A DNA stretch of 64,000 nucleotides from Thauera aromatica_A (GTDB taxonomy: Bacteria; Pseudomonadota; Gammaproteobacteria; Burkholderiales; Rhodocyclaceae), in assembly GCF_023093595.1 (NCBI RefSeq), contig NZ_JALLIK010000105.1:83614-147613 (forward strand), written 5' to 3'. The position numbers were made by a program, and so were the translations under genes. Below are positions 6,496 through 14,775 of the stretch, piece after piece. The notes under the pieces are model-generated. The model saw only the letters and a list, made by a program, of their open reading frames with translations. It was not told the DNA's origin and did not search any database. Position 1 is the stretch's first letter. Every line of letters begins with the position of its first letter.

Positions 6496-8511
6496 TCAGG
6501 GGGTCCGGGTGAAGTCCGGCTTGCGCTTTTCCTGGAAGGCGGAAATACCCTCGCGTGCCGCCGCGGTGCATGCGCTGTCGCCGAACGCGCGATAGCCGAC
6601 CTCGAGCGCGGCCTCCAGCGTCGGCGCCGCGGCCGCGGCGCGGATCGCCTGCTCCATGATCGCGATCACTTCCGCGCTCAGCGGCTGGCCGCTGGCCGCC
6701 TTCGGTTCGATCGGGGCGAGCGCGCCGAGCTCGACCGCGCCATCGGGAATGCCCGCGACCTGGCCCTGGAGCGCCTTCACCCGCTCGACCGCGGCCAGCA
6801 CCAGGCTGCGGTAGTCGTCGGCGAGCGCATCGACCACCCCCAGCTCGAGCGCGCGCGTCGCCTGCAGGCGTTCGGCGCGGCGCAGCATGGCGTGGAATTC
6901 GGCCGCCGCCTGCGGCCAGCGCCGGTAGGGCACGACCATCGCGCCGATGCCGTGGACGATGCCCAGGGTGACTTCGGGCATCTGCATCCAGGCCTGGCGC
7001 TGGGCGACGATGCCGTGGCAGCGGGTGGCGAGCTCGAAGCCGCCGCCGAGCACCATGCCGTTGAGGGCGGCGACCACCGGCTTCTGCATCCGGTCGAGAT
7101 GAACGAGCAGGCGCGAGCAGTCGCGCGCGTACTGCGCCGCGCCCTCGGCGTCGCCGAGCAGGCGCGGGAAGCGGCCGATGTCGGCCCCGGCGCAGAAGGC
7201 GCGGTTGCCGTAGCCGACGATGACGAAGCCGGCCACCGCGGGGTCGTGCTCGTAGCGCCGGATCACCGCGAGGATCTCGTCGGTCATCTCGTCGTGGAGT
7301 GCGTTCATCGCCTCCGGCCGGCGCAAGGTGATCACCTTCACGCCGTCGAGCTCGTCGACGAGGATGTGGCGCAGGAAGTCCTGATAGTCGTCCAGCGGAC
7401 GCCGCGCCCCCGGCATCCCCGGACGTTCGATGCAAAAGCGCTGTAGCAGCGCGCCGGCCTCGCCAGCGCCGAGCGCCTTCATCAGGTCGAGCGGCCCGGC
7501 GCGGAAGGCGAGCGCCTGGCGGCAGCCGAAGTCGAGGTCGGCCGCTTCGCCGATGCCGCGGTCGAGAATATCGACGGTCTGCGAGAACAGGATGCCGAGC
7601 AGGCGCGCGCGGATCGCCGCCGCCAGCGCGGGCGCGACCTCCACCGGCCGCCCCGGCGCCACCGTCAGCCAGCGCTCGACCGCGCGGAAGATCGGCGCCG
7701 GGCGGTAGTGCCGGCCTTCCATCTCGGCCTGCAGGGTGTTGGTCTCGGTGATGATCGGGTTGCCGTTGGCCAGGTTGAGGACGAAGAACGGCCCGGCATG
7801 GACGAACTCGCCGGCGACGCTGTCGATCTCGGCCGCGGTGGCATCATCGAGGAGCAGCGCGGCCTCGTTGCACCAGTTGTCGAAGATCCGGTCGAGCATG
7901 AAGCAGGCGACATCGGCGGTCACCAGCGGCACCTTTCCGGTCAGGCAGAACACCTGGCGCAGGTGCTCGACCACTTCCGGCGCGGTCTTCTCCCAGCGCA
8001 CCACCTCGACCACCGGATTGCGCCACGCCGGGGCGAAGAAATGGGTCACCGTGGCGCGCTCCGGATGGCGCAGCGCAGCGAAAATCTGCGCCGCCGGAAG
8101 CGAGCTGGTGTTGGAAGTGATCAGTGCATCTGGGCGCACGATCGCTTCCACTTCGGCGAAGATCCGTTTCTTCAGCTCGATGTTCTCGGTCGCCGCCTCA
8201 AGCACCCAGTCGGCATCGGCGAGGTCGCGGTAATCGAGGGTGCCGATCAGGTTCTCGGTCACTGCGGCAGCCTGCGACTCGGTCATCTTGCCCTTCGCCA
8301 GCGCCTTCGCCGCATACGCCCGGAAGCGCTCGATCGCACGATCGACCGCTTCCCGCGAAATGTCGACGAGATAGAGCTTGAGCCCGGGCAGCGCGCTCTT
8401 CAGGTAGTAGCCGATGTCCGGCCCGATCGTGCCGGCGCCGATGATCGCCACCGTGCGGGGCAGGGGCCGCGTCGGCGCGGCGAGCAAGGGATTGGCGAAG
8501 CTGCTGGCCAT
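6496..8511 (-). CDS. 3-Hydroxyacyl-CoA dehydrogenase / enoyl-CoA hydratase fusion
   Basis: The 671-residue enzyme carries a 3-hydroxyacyl-CoA dehydrogenase at 15-380 (NAD motif GAGTIG at 25-30; catalytic pair His157 and Glu169) and an enoyl-CoA hydratase at 385-671 (oxyanion segment near 440; both crotonase glutamates, Glu493 in GGGFELA and Glu513 in MPEV). This order is the reverse of FadB/FadJ. The usual F-x-x-N-R asparagine of the dehydrogenase reads FMLDR (Asp207). It should perform hydration and oxidation in beta-oxidation of the de-aromatised ring CoA ester. ATG 8511 follows AGAGGAG; upstream in-frame codons cross the operator and are not used. It is the first gene of the block and lies 125 bases after recD. 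Confidence 0.9.
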   Translation of the reverse strand: MASSFANPLLAAPTRPLPRTVAIIGAGTIGPDIGYYLKSALPGLKLYLVDISREAVDRAIERFRAYAAKALAKGKMTESQAAAVTENLIGTLDYRDLADADWVLEAATENIELKKRIFAEVEAIVRPDALITSNTSSLPAAQIFAALRHPERATVTHFFAPAWRNPVVEVVRWEKTAPEVVEHLRQVFCLTGKVPLVTADVACFMLDRIFDNWCNEAALLLDDATAAEIDSVAGEFVHAGPFFVLNLANGNPIITETNTLQAEMEGRHYRPAPIFRAVERWLTVAPGRPVEVAPALAAAIRARLLGILFSQTVDILDRGIGEAADLDFGCRQALAFRAGPLDLMKALGAGEAGALLQRFCIERPGMPGARRPLDDYQDFLRHILVDELDGVKVITLRRPEAMNALHDEMTDEILAVIRRYEHDPAVAGFVIVGYGNRAFCAGADIGRFPRLLGDAEGAAQYARDCSRLLVHLDRMQKPVVAALNGMVLGGGFELATRCHGIVAQRQAWMQMPEVTLGIVHGIGAMVVPYRRWPQAAAEFHAMLRRAERLQATRALELGVVDALADDYRSLVLAAVERVKALQGQVAGIPDGAVELGALAPIEPKAASGQPLSAEVIAIMEQAIRAAAAAPTLEAALEVGYRAFGDSACTAAAREGISAFQEKRKPDFTRTP

Positions 8512-8569
8512 GTATGGATCTCCTCTGGTGTGTCGTGTCGGCGCGGCTGGCGCAGCGCTCGCTTTGTTT

Positions 8570-8581
8570 GTATACAGTATC
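8570..8581 (+). promoter_or_regulatory. Operator-like site 2 (GTATACAGTATC)
   Basis: The plus strand reads TTTGTATACAGTATC, matching site 1 (171-182, minus strand) at 11 of 12 core bases. It lies 59 bases upstream of the dehydrogenase/hydratase start. On the minus strand TGTATA or TATACA inside the site could serve as a -10 element, with TTATCC about 17 bases before it as a weak -35. Binding there would block the promoter. The regulator is not identifiable in the window. Confidence 0.5.
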
Positions 8582-8635
8582 CCGTACTCCGAAGGATAAA
8601 TGCAACACACCCGTGGAATTTCCTCCCGACTCCGC

Positions 8636-10855
8636 TCAACCCCTCCCATCCTCCCCGCGCAGCCCGCTCGCGCGCACCACCCGGCGGTGCACGGCCTGCG
8701 CGACGAGCGCGGCCCCGCCCGCCGTGGCCAGGGTCAGGAAGCTGCGGGCGCGGGTGATGCCGGTGTACAGCAGTTCGCGGGTCAGGATCGGCGCCGGGCG
8801 CTCCGGCAGCACCAGGGCGGTGTGGGTGAACTCCGAGCCCTGCGACTTATGCACCGTCAGCGCAAAGACCGTCTCCACCGCCTGCAGGCGGCTCGGCAGC
8901 ACCCAGCGGATGCCGCCGCTGCCGTCGCCCGCGGCGAAGGCGACGCGCAAGCGCACCGCCCCCCCCTCCTCGCCCTCCGTCCCGCCCTCCGCGGCCGGCT
9001 CGGGCACTGCCAGGGTGATCCCGATGTCACCGTTCATCAGCCCCAGCGCATAGTCGTTACGGGTCACCAGCACCGGCCGCCCGGCATACCAGCCATCGAC
9101 CGCGGGAATCAGCCCGGCCGCGTGCAGCATCCGGGCGACGCGCGCATTGAGCCCTTCCACCCCCCAGGGGCCGCGGCGCAGTGCGCACAGGAGCTGGAAT
9201 TCGGCGTGCGCCTGCAGCACCGCGCGCGCCCAGGCGTCGACCGCGGCGGCGCCTGCCGTGTGCGACGGCCGCCGGCGGCGCATCTCCTCCAGGTAGTGGC
9301 GGTAGCCACGGCGGCGCACGCCGCCCCGCTCGCCCGGCGCCGCCCCTGCGGACGACCCCCGCTCGGCCGTGCTGCCCTCGATCACGAGGCGCCGGAGCAC
9401 GGCGTCGTCCTCGCCGTCGAGAACGATCCATTGCAGTGCCTCCTGCGCCCCGGCAGATGCCGCCAGCACCTGCACGACCTCTTCCGCGGCGCCGGCATTG
9501 ACCGCCGCGGCGAGCCGGCCGATGCCGCTGCCGGCCGCGAAGCGGAAGCTGTGGCGGAGCATGGCCACCGCCTGGTCGAGCGCACTGCCGGCCGGATCGA
9601 CCAGCGCCGCGGCGACGTCCTGCCCGCTCACCGCCCGCAGCCACGCGGCCGTGGCCGGGGTGTAGCGCCCCCGGTGCGCCTGCGCGCACAGCTCGCCGAG
9701 CACGGCGCCGGCTTCCACCGAGGCGAGCTGGTCCTTGTCGCCGAGCAGGATCAGGCGGCTGCGCGGGGGCAAGGCCGCGAGCACCGCGGCCATCATCTCG
9801 AGGTCGATCATCGACGCCTCGTCGATCACCAGCACGTCGAGCGCCAGCGGATTGCGGGCGTCGTGGCGAAAACGGCGGCTGTCCGGGCGGCTGCCGAGCA
9901 GGCGATGGAGGGTGCCGACGGTGGTCGGAATCGCCGCCCGCACCGCCTCGCCCTGCGCCAGGCCGTCCAGCGCCAGGCGGGCGACGGCGCCGGCGATGGC
10001 TTCGTTGAGACGGGCGGCCGCCTTGCCGGTGGGCGCGGCGAGGCGGATGCGCAGCGCCCGGGCCGGCACGCCGCCGGAGGCGGGGGCGGACAGGGCCAGC
10101 GCCTGGAGCAGGGCGAGCAGCTTCACCACCGTGGTGGTCTTGCCGGTGCCGGGACCGCCGGTGACGATCGCGAACGCACTGCGCGCGGCGAGCGCACAGG
10201 CGAGTTTCTGCCAGTCGGGCGCGGGTATGGGCACGGGCCCGGCGGCAGCGGGAAAGAGCGCATCGAGCGCCGCACGCAGCGCCGCTTGCGGCAGCGTAGC
10301 GGCGAGCGCCGCAGAGCGGGCGAGGCGCGCGTCGAGGGCCGCCCCCACCGCCTGCTCGTACTGCCAGTAGCGCCGCAGGTACAGCCGCGTGCCGTGCGCC
10401 ACCAGCGGCGTCGCCCCGGCGCCGCGACCGACCAGGCGCGGATCGTCGAGCGCGCGCTGCCAGCGCGCCAGCTCGAGCCCGGCGAGCACACGCGCGGGCA
10501 GGTCGTCCGCCCCCTCGTCCTCGCCGCCGGCCGCTTCGGGCGGCAGGGAGAGGGCGAGCGCGGGATCGGCGAGGGTGGCGGCGAGATCGAGGCAGACATG
10601 GCCGCGGCCGAGCTGGTGGCTGGCCAGCGCCGCGGCCAGCACCAGCAGCGGATCGGCATCGGGTACTTCGCGCCACAGGAAGCCGGCAAAGGCGGCGTCG
10701 AGCGGGCGCAGCCAGCCGCGCTGCGCCCAGCGCGCGATCAGTGCCTGCATCCGGCCGCGGGCGTCGCCGGCCGCCTGGCGGGCGGGCCCCGCGGGCACGG
10801 GAGCGCCGAAGAGCGGCAGGAGCGCCGGGAAAGGCGTCGGCAGGGCGGGAGTCAT
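8636..10855 (-). CDS. recD: Exodeoxyribonuclease V subunit alpha (RecD helicase)
   Basis: RecD is the 5'-3' superfamily 1 helicase of the RecBCD double-strand-break resection complex. The 739-residue product has an N-terminal RecB-contacting region, Walker A GGPGTGKT at 233-240, Walker B with VIDEASMID near 345, an unusually long basic and glycine-rich insertion around 530-560 (between the GSSAG and RRRRPSH runs), and the C-terminal helicase motif VHKSQGSEF followed by TGITRAR. It starts at ATG 10855, which overlaps the recB stop by ATGA, so it is translationally coupled. It is the last gene of recC-recB-recD. Confidence 0.97.
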   Translation of the reverse strand: MTPALPTPFPALLPLFGAPVPAGPARQAAGDARGRMQALIARWAQRGWLRPLDAAFAGFLWREVPDADPLLVLAAALASHQLGRGHVCLDLAATLADPALALSLPPEAAGGEDEGADDLPARVLAGLELARWQRALDDPRLVGRGAGATPLVAHGTRLYLRRYWQYEQAVGAALDARLARSAALAATLPQAALRAALDALFPAAAGPVPIPAPDWQKLACALAARSAFAIVTGGPGTGKTTTVVKLLALLQALALSAPASGGVPARALRIRLAAPTGKAAARLNEAIAGAVARLALDGLAQGEAVRAAIPTTVGTLHRLLGSRPDSRRFRHDARNPLALDVLVIDEASMIDLEMMAAVLAALPPRSRLILLGDKDQLASVEAGAVLGELCAQAHRGRYTPATAAWLRAVSGQDVAAALVDPAGSALDQAVAMLRHSFRFAAGSGIGRLAAAVNAGAAEEVVQVLAASAGAQEALQWIVLDGEDDAVLRRLVIEGSTAERGSSAGAAPGERGGVRRRGYRHYLEEMRRRRPSHTAGAAAVDAWARAVLQAHAEFQLLCALRRGPWGVEGLNARVARMLHAAGLIPAVDGWYAGRPVLVTRNDYALGLMNGDIGITLAVPEPAAEGGTEGEEGGAVRLRVAFAAGDGSGGIRWVLPSRLQAVETVFALTVHKSQGSEFTHTALVLPERPAPILTRELLYTGITRARSFLTLATAGGAALVAQAVHRRVVRASGLRGEDGRG

Positions 10856-13800
10856 TCGCTCCCCTCCGCAAGCCGGGCGGCCGCCGCCCCTCGCCCGCCG
10901 ACGCCGGTGAAGAGCCGGTCGAGGGCCTCGATCAAGGCCTTCGGCGGGCGCTCGAAGTGCACCCCGGCACCGGGCGCACGGCTGCCGCGCAGGAACAGGT
11001 ACAGCGCGCCGCCGACGTGGCGGTCGTAGTCGTATCCGGGCAGCCGCGCCTTGAGCAGGCGGTGCAGCGCCAGCAGATAGAGGGTGTATTGGAGCTCGTA
11101 GCGCTGGGCGAGGACCGCCGCCCGCATCGCCGCGGCGGTGTAGGCGCCGTCATCGGCCCCCAGCCAGTTCGACTTGTAGTCGGCGACGTAGAAGCGCCCC
11201 TCGTGCTCGAACAGCAGGTCGATGAAGCCCTTGAGCATGCCGCCGAGGGTGTCGGGGAGCAGCGCCGGGCGGGCCGCGGCGTCCAGCGTGTGGGCGCACA
11301 CGAGGCGGTCGAGGACGCGGGTGTCGAGCGTAGCGACGGTGAGCCAGAACTCCATCTCCGCCACCACGGTACCGAGGCCGGCCAGGCGCAAGCGGGTCGC
11401 CGCCTGCCCGGGCGCGGCCGGCAGCGCCAGCTCGGCGGCGAGGAAGTGCTCCAGCCACGCCGTCAATGGCCCGATCCAGGCCTCCCAGCCGCGCATCCGG
11501 CAGCGGCGCGCGACCGTGTCGCGCAGCCCGCCGGGGTCGGCCGCCAGGGACGCGAAACCGCGCTCGGCGGCCCATTCGAGCAGTTCGTGGAGAAAGGTGC
11601 CGGCCTCGGCGCCGCGCGGGAAGGCGTGCAGGCCGGCGCCCTGCGCCGGCGCGCCGGCCGCCGGGGCGAGGAGCGGCGCGGTGTGCAGGGTTTCGTGGAA
11701 AGTGGCTTCGGCGGCGCTGTCCGGCGCCGCGGGCGGACGCACGCCGCTCGCCTCGGCCTCGGCAACCGCATCGGCGACCGCATCCGCAACGGCGGGCGGA
11801 AAGCCGTCGCCGTGCCCGCCGGTTTTCAACGCCGAATAGCTCGCGATCCACCAGTGCTCGCGCACGCTGCGCAGTGGCCGGCGCGCCGGGCCGGGCACGG
11901 CATCGGCACCGGGCGCCGCATAGCGCTCGGCGGTGGGCTCGGGGGCCGGCGCCACCGCGATGCAGTCGGCCTCGCCCTTGAGCGCCCGCAAGTGGGCTTC
12001 GAGGGCGGCGGGAGCGATCGGCGCGCCACCCGCGAGGAGGTAGCCGAAGGCGCTGTGCTCGAGCTCGTCGAGCGGCGCCAGCCCGACCCAGGTCGCATGG
12101 CGGGCGCGGGTGAGGGCGACGTAGAGCTTGCGCAGATCCTCCCCCAGGCGCTCGCGGTCGGCGCGGGCGAGCGTGTCCTCGTCGGCGGACAGCAGCAGCT
12201 GCGCCCGGCCGGCGGCGTCATGCACGGTGAGCGGACGGTCGGCGGCCCCGACCCGGCGCCAGGAGCAGGCGAACGGCAGGAAGACGAGGGGATATTCGAG
12301 GCCTTTCGACTTATGCACGGTGACGACCTGGACCAGGTCGGCGTCGCTTTCGAGCCGGATCTGGCGCCCCTCGTCGCCGCTCCCCGTGCGCGCGCCGGGC
12401 TGGCGCTGGCGGGCCAGATGGCGGATCAGAGCATGCTCGCCGTCGAGCACGGCAGAAGCCTGCTGGAGCAGTTCGGCCAGGTGCAGGAGGTCGGTCAGCG
12501 CCCGCTCGCCGCCGTTCACCGCGGCGGCGCCGAGCAGGCGCGCGGGGACGTCGAAGTCGTGCAGCAGCCGGCGCAGCATCGGCAACACTCCCTGGCGGCG
12601 CCAGAGCTCGCGATAGCCGCGAAACTGCAGCACCCGGGCCTCCCACACGTGCTCGTCGCGGTCCAGGCCATCGAGCGCGGCCCAGTCCAGTCCGAGGGTC
12701 GCGGTCGCCAGCGCAGCGCGCAGCAGGCGCGCGTCGTCGGGCTCGGCGCACGCCGCGAGCCAGTGCTGCAGCTCCTCGGCGCGGGCGCTGTCGAACACCG
12801 AGTCGCGATCGGACAGGTACACGCTGCGCACCCCACGCACCGCAAGCGCGGCACGGATCGCATCGGCCTCGTCCCGGGTATGGACCAGCACGGCGAGGTC
12901 GCGCGGGCGCAGCGCAGCGAACCCGGCCCCGGCGACGAAACCCGCCGCCCCCGCGCGGCCGCGGTTCAACAGGCGCACCATCGCGGTGGCACAGGCGGCG
13001 GCCATCTGTTCGCGGTAGGCGCCCTTGGGCAGGCTCTTGCCGTCCTCCCGCGCCGCCAGCCACCATGCGGTGAGTGCCGCCACCGGCCGGCCGTCGATCT
13101 CCAGCGTCTCCTTCCGCCCCTGCGCTGCGGCGGGAATGAAGGGCAGCGGGTTGTCGTCCGGGCTTGCGCCCGGGGAACGGAACAGGAAGGCACCGGCCCC
13201 GGCGGAGCGCGCCTCGGCGAAACCGAAGCAGCGGTTGACCGCCGCCACCATCGGTGCCGTCGAGCGGAAGTTGCGGCCGAGCGTGTACAGGCGGCCGGCG
13301 CAGGCACGCCGGGCGGCGAGGTAGGTGAAGATGTCGGCGCCGCGGAAAGCGTAAATCGCCTGCTTGGGGTCGCCGATCAATACCAGCGCGGACGGCATCC
13401 CGGCTCCGGAGTGCGGGTCCGCGCCCGCCCGGGTCACCCCGTACACCGCGTCGAAGATGCGGAACTGCACCGGGTCGGTGTCCTGGAACTCATCGATCAG
13501 CGCCACCGGGAACGTGCTGCGGATGCGCTCGGCGAGGCCCGCACCGTTGTCGCCCTGCAGCGCACGATCGAGCCGCGTCAGCAGATCGTCGAAGCCCATT
13601 TGCGCACGGCGCTGCTGCTCGGCGGCGAAGCGCGCCGCGACCCAGCACGCGGCATGGCGCAGCAGGTCGCCAAAGGCGTCGGGCAAGGCCGCCAGCGCCG
13701 CCGGCAGCGCGGCGACCGCCTCCAGCGCAGGGTGCGACGGCGGCGCGCCCTTGTCCGCCTTCCAGGCATCGGCCAGTCCGGCCGGCGTCAGCCGCGTCCA

Positions 13801-14775
13801 CCCCGTGCCCAGCTCGAGGTGGACCGCCCCCGGGTCGCCCGCCCAGGCGCGCAGCTTGTCGAGCCAGGGCAGGTAATACTGCGCCCGGAGCTTCTGTCCA
13901 TTGACGCAGGCGCCGGCCACCGCCCGCTCGAGCAGGGCCTGCAGTTCGTCCGCCCAGCCCGGCCAGGGCGCTTTCAGCGCAGCCAGGCGGCGCTCCCGTT
14001 CGGCCGCCGCCTGGCCGAGCAGCGCCGCGGGCGCGCTGCGCGGAGCCGACGCTTCGAGCGCCGCGGCGTGCCCGACGAGGCGCTCGAGGGCCTGCTGCAG
14101 GGCCTGCGGCCCGCTCCACCAGCGCGCGACTTCGGCGGCCTGCGCGGCATCGAGGGGGACGATGAAGGTGCGCCAGTAATCGCGCACGGCTTCGGCCAGC
14201 AGTTCGCCCTGGTCCGCCTCCAGGGTCTGGGTGAACAGGCTGCCGCTGGCGAACGCGTGCTCGCGCAGCATGCGCTTGCACCAGCCGTGGATCGTCGATA
14301 CCGCGGCCTCGTCCATCCACTCCGCGGCGAGCTGCAGCTTGCGCGCGCAGGCCGGCCAGTGCTCGGGAGCATGGTCGGCGCGCAGGCGGGCGAGGAAGTC
14401 ATCATCCACCGCCGCCGGCCCCTCCCCCTGCGCCCCCTCCCCCTGCGGCGCGGGGAGGAAGGCTGCGGCGGCTTCGGCGAGGCGGGCGCGGATGCGCTCG
14501 CGCAGCTCCTTGGTCGCCGCTTCGGTGAACGTGACGACGAGGATCTCGGGCGGCGCGAGGGCGCGCACGAACGCATCCGCGCCGCCGTGGCCCAGCACCA
14601 GGCGGACGTACAGCGCGGCGATGGTGAACGTTTTGCCCGTGCCGGCGCTGGCCTCGATCAGGCGCTGGCCGTGGAGCGGGAAGCGCAGCGGATCGAGGGG
14701 AGCGCCGGCACTGCTCCCCGGCAGCTCGCCTCCGTCCACCGCGCCGCCGGATTCCTTCCCCTGCTCAGCGTTCAC
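10852..14775 (-). CDS. recB: Exodeoxyribonuclease V subunit beta (RecB helicase-nuclease)
   Basis: RecB supplies the 3'-5' UvrD-like helicase and the only nuclease of RecBCD. The 1307-residue protein shows ASAGTGKT at 42-49, an ALIDEFQDTDPVQ Walker B, LIGDPKQAIYAFRGAD, VTVHKSKGLEYP and, near the C-terminus, the nuclease signature GFIDLLFEHEGRFYVADYKS (metal-binding Asp and the D-Y-K motif). The length is somewhat above the roughly 1180 of E. coli; extra residues are in alanine-rich linkers around 950-1010. The start overlaps the recC stop by four bases, which fixes ATG 14775. It acts in the cytoplasm at DNA ends and loads RecA at Chi. Confidence 0.97.
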   Translation of the reverse strand: MNAEQGKESGGAVDGGELPGSSAGAPLDPLRFPLHGQRLIEASAGTGKTFTIAALYVRLVLGHGGADAFVRALAPPEILVVTFTEAATKELRERIRARLAEAAAAFLPAPQGEGAQGEGPAAVDDDFLARLRADHAPEHWPACARKLQLAAEWMDEAAVSTIHGWCKRMLREHAFASGSLFTQTLEADQGELLAEAVRDYWRTFIVPLDAAQAAEVARWWSGPQALQQALERLVGHAAALEASAPRSAPAALLGQAAAERERRLAALKAPWPGWADELQALLERAVAGACVNGQKLRAQYYLPWLDKLRAWAGDPGAVHLELGTGWTRLTPAGLADAWKADKGAPPSHPALEAVAALPAALAALPDAFGDLLRHAACWVAARFAAEQQRRAQMGFDDLLTRLDRALQGDNGAGLAERIRSTFPVALIDEFQDTDPVQFRIFDAVYGVTRAGADPHSGAGMPSALVLIGDPKQAIYAFRGADIFTYLAARRACAGRLYTLGRNFRSTAPMVAAVNRCFGFAEARSAGAGAFLFRSPGASPDDNPLPFIPAAAQGRKETLEIDGRPVAALTAWWLAAREDGKSLPKGAYREQMAAACATAMVRLLNRGRAGAAGFVAGAGFAALRPRDLAVLVHTRDEADAIRAALAVRGVRSVYLSDRDSVFDSARAEELQHWLAACAEPDDARLLRAALATATLGLDWAALDGLDRDEHVWEARVLQFRGYRELWRRQGVLPMLRRLLHDFDVPARLLGAAAVNGGERALTDLLHLAELLQQASAVLDGEHALIRHLARQRQPGARTGSGDEGRQIRLESDADLVQVVTVHKSKGLEYPLVFLPFACSWRRVGAADRPLTVHDAAGRAQLLLSADEDTLARADRERLGEDLRKLYVALTRARHATWVGLAPLDELEHSAFGYLLAGGAPIAPAALEAHLRALKGEADCIAVAPAPEPTAERYAAPGADAVPGPARRPLRSVREHWWIASYSALKTGGHGDGFPPAVADAVADAVAEAEASGVRPPAAPDSAAEATFHETLHTAPLLAPAAGAPAQGAGLHAFPRGAEAGTFLHELLEWAAERGFASLAADPGGLRDTVARRCRMRGWEAWIGPLTAWLEHFLAAELALPAAPGQAATRLRLAGLGTVVAEMEFWLTVATLDTRVLDRLVCAHTLDAAARPALLPDTLGGMLKGFIDLLFEHEGRFYVADYKSNWLGADDGAYTAAAMRAAVLAQRYELQYTLYLLALHRLLKARLPGYDYDRHVGGALYLFLRGSRAPGAGVHFERPPKALIEALDRLFTGVGGRGAAAARLAEGSE

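Noticed and set aside
4275..6512. A 745-codon plus-strand open frame opposite the dienoyl-CoA-reductase-like gene
   Set aside because: Same cause: the opposite strand encodes a clear FadH-type protein, while this frame has repetitive Val/Asp/His/Arg composition and no domain.
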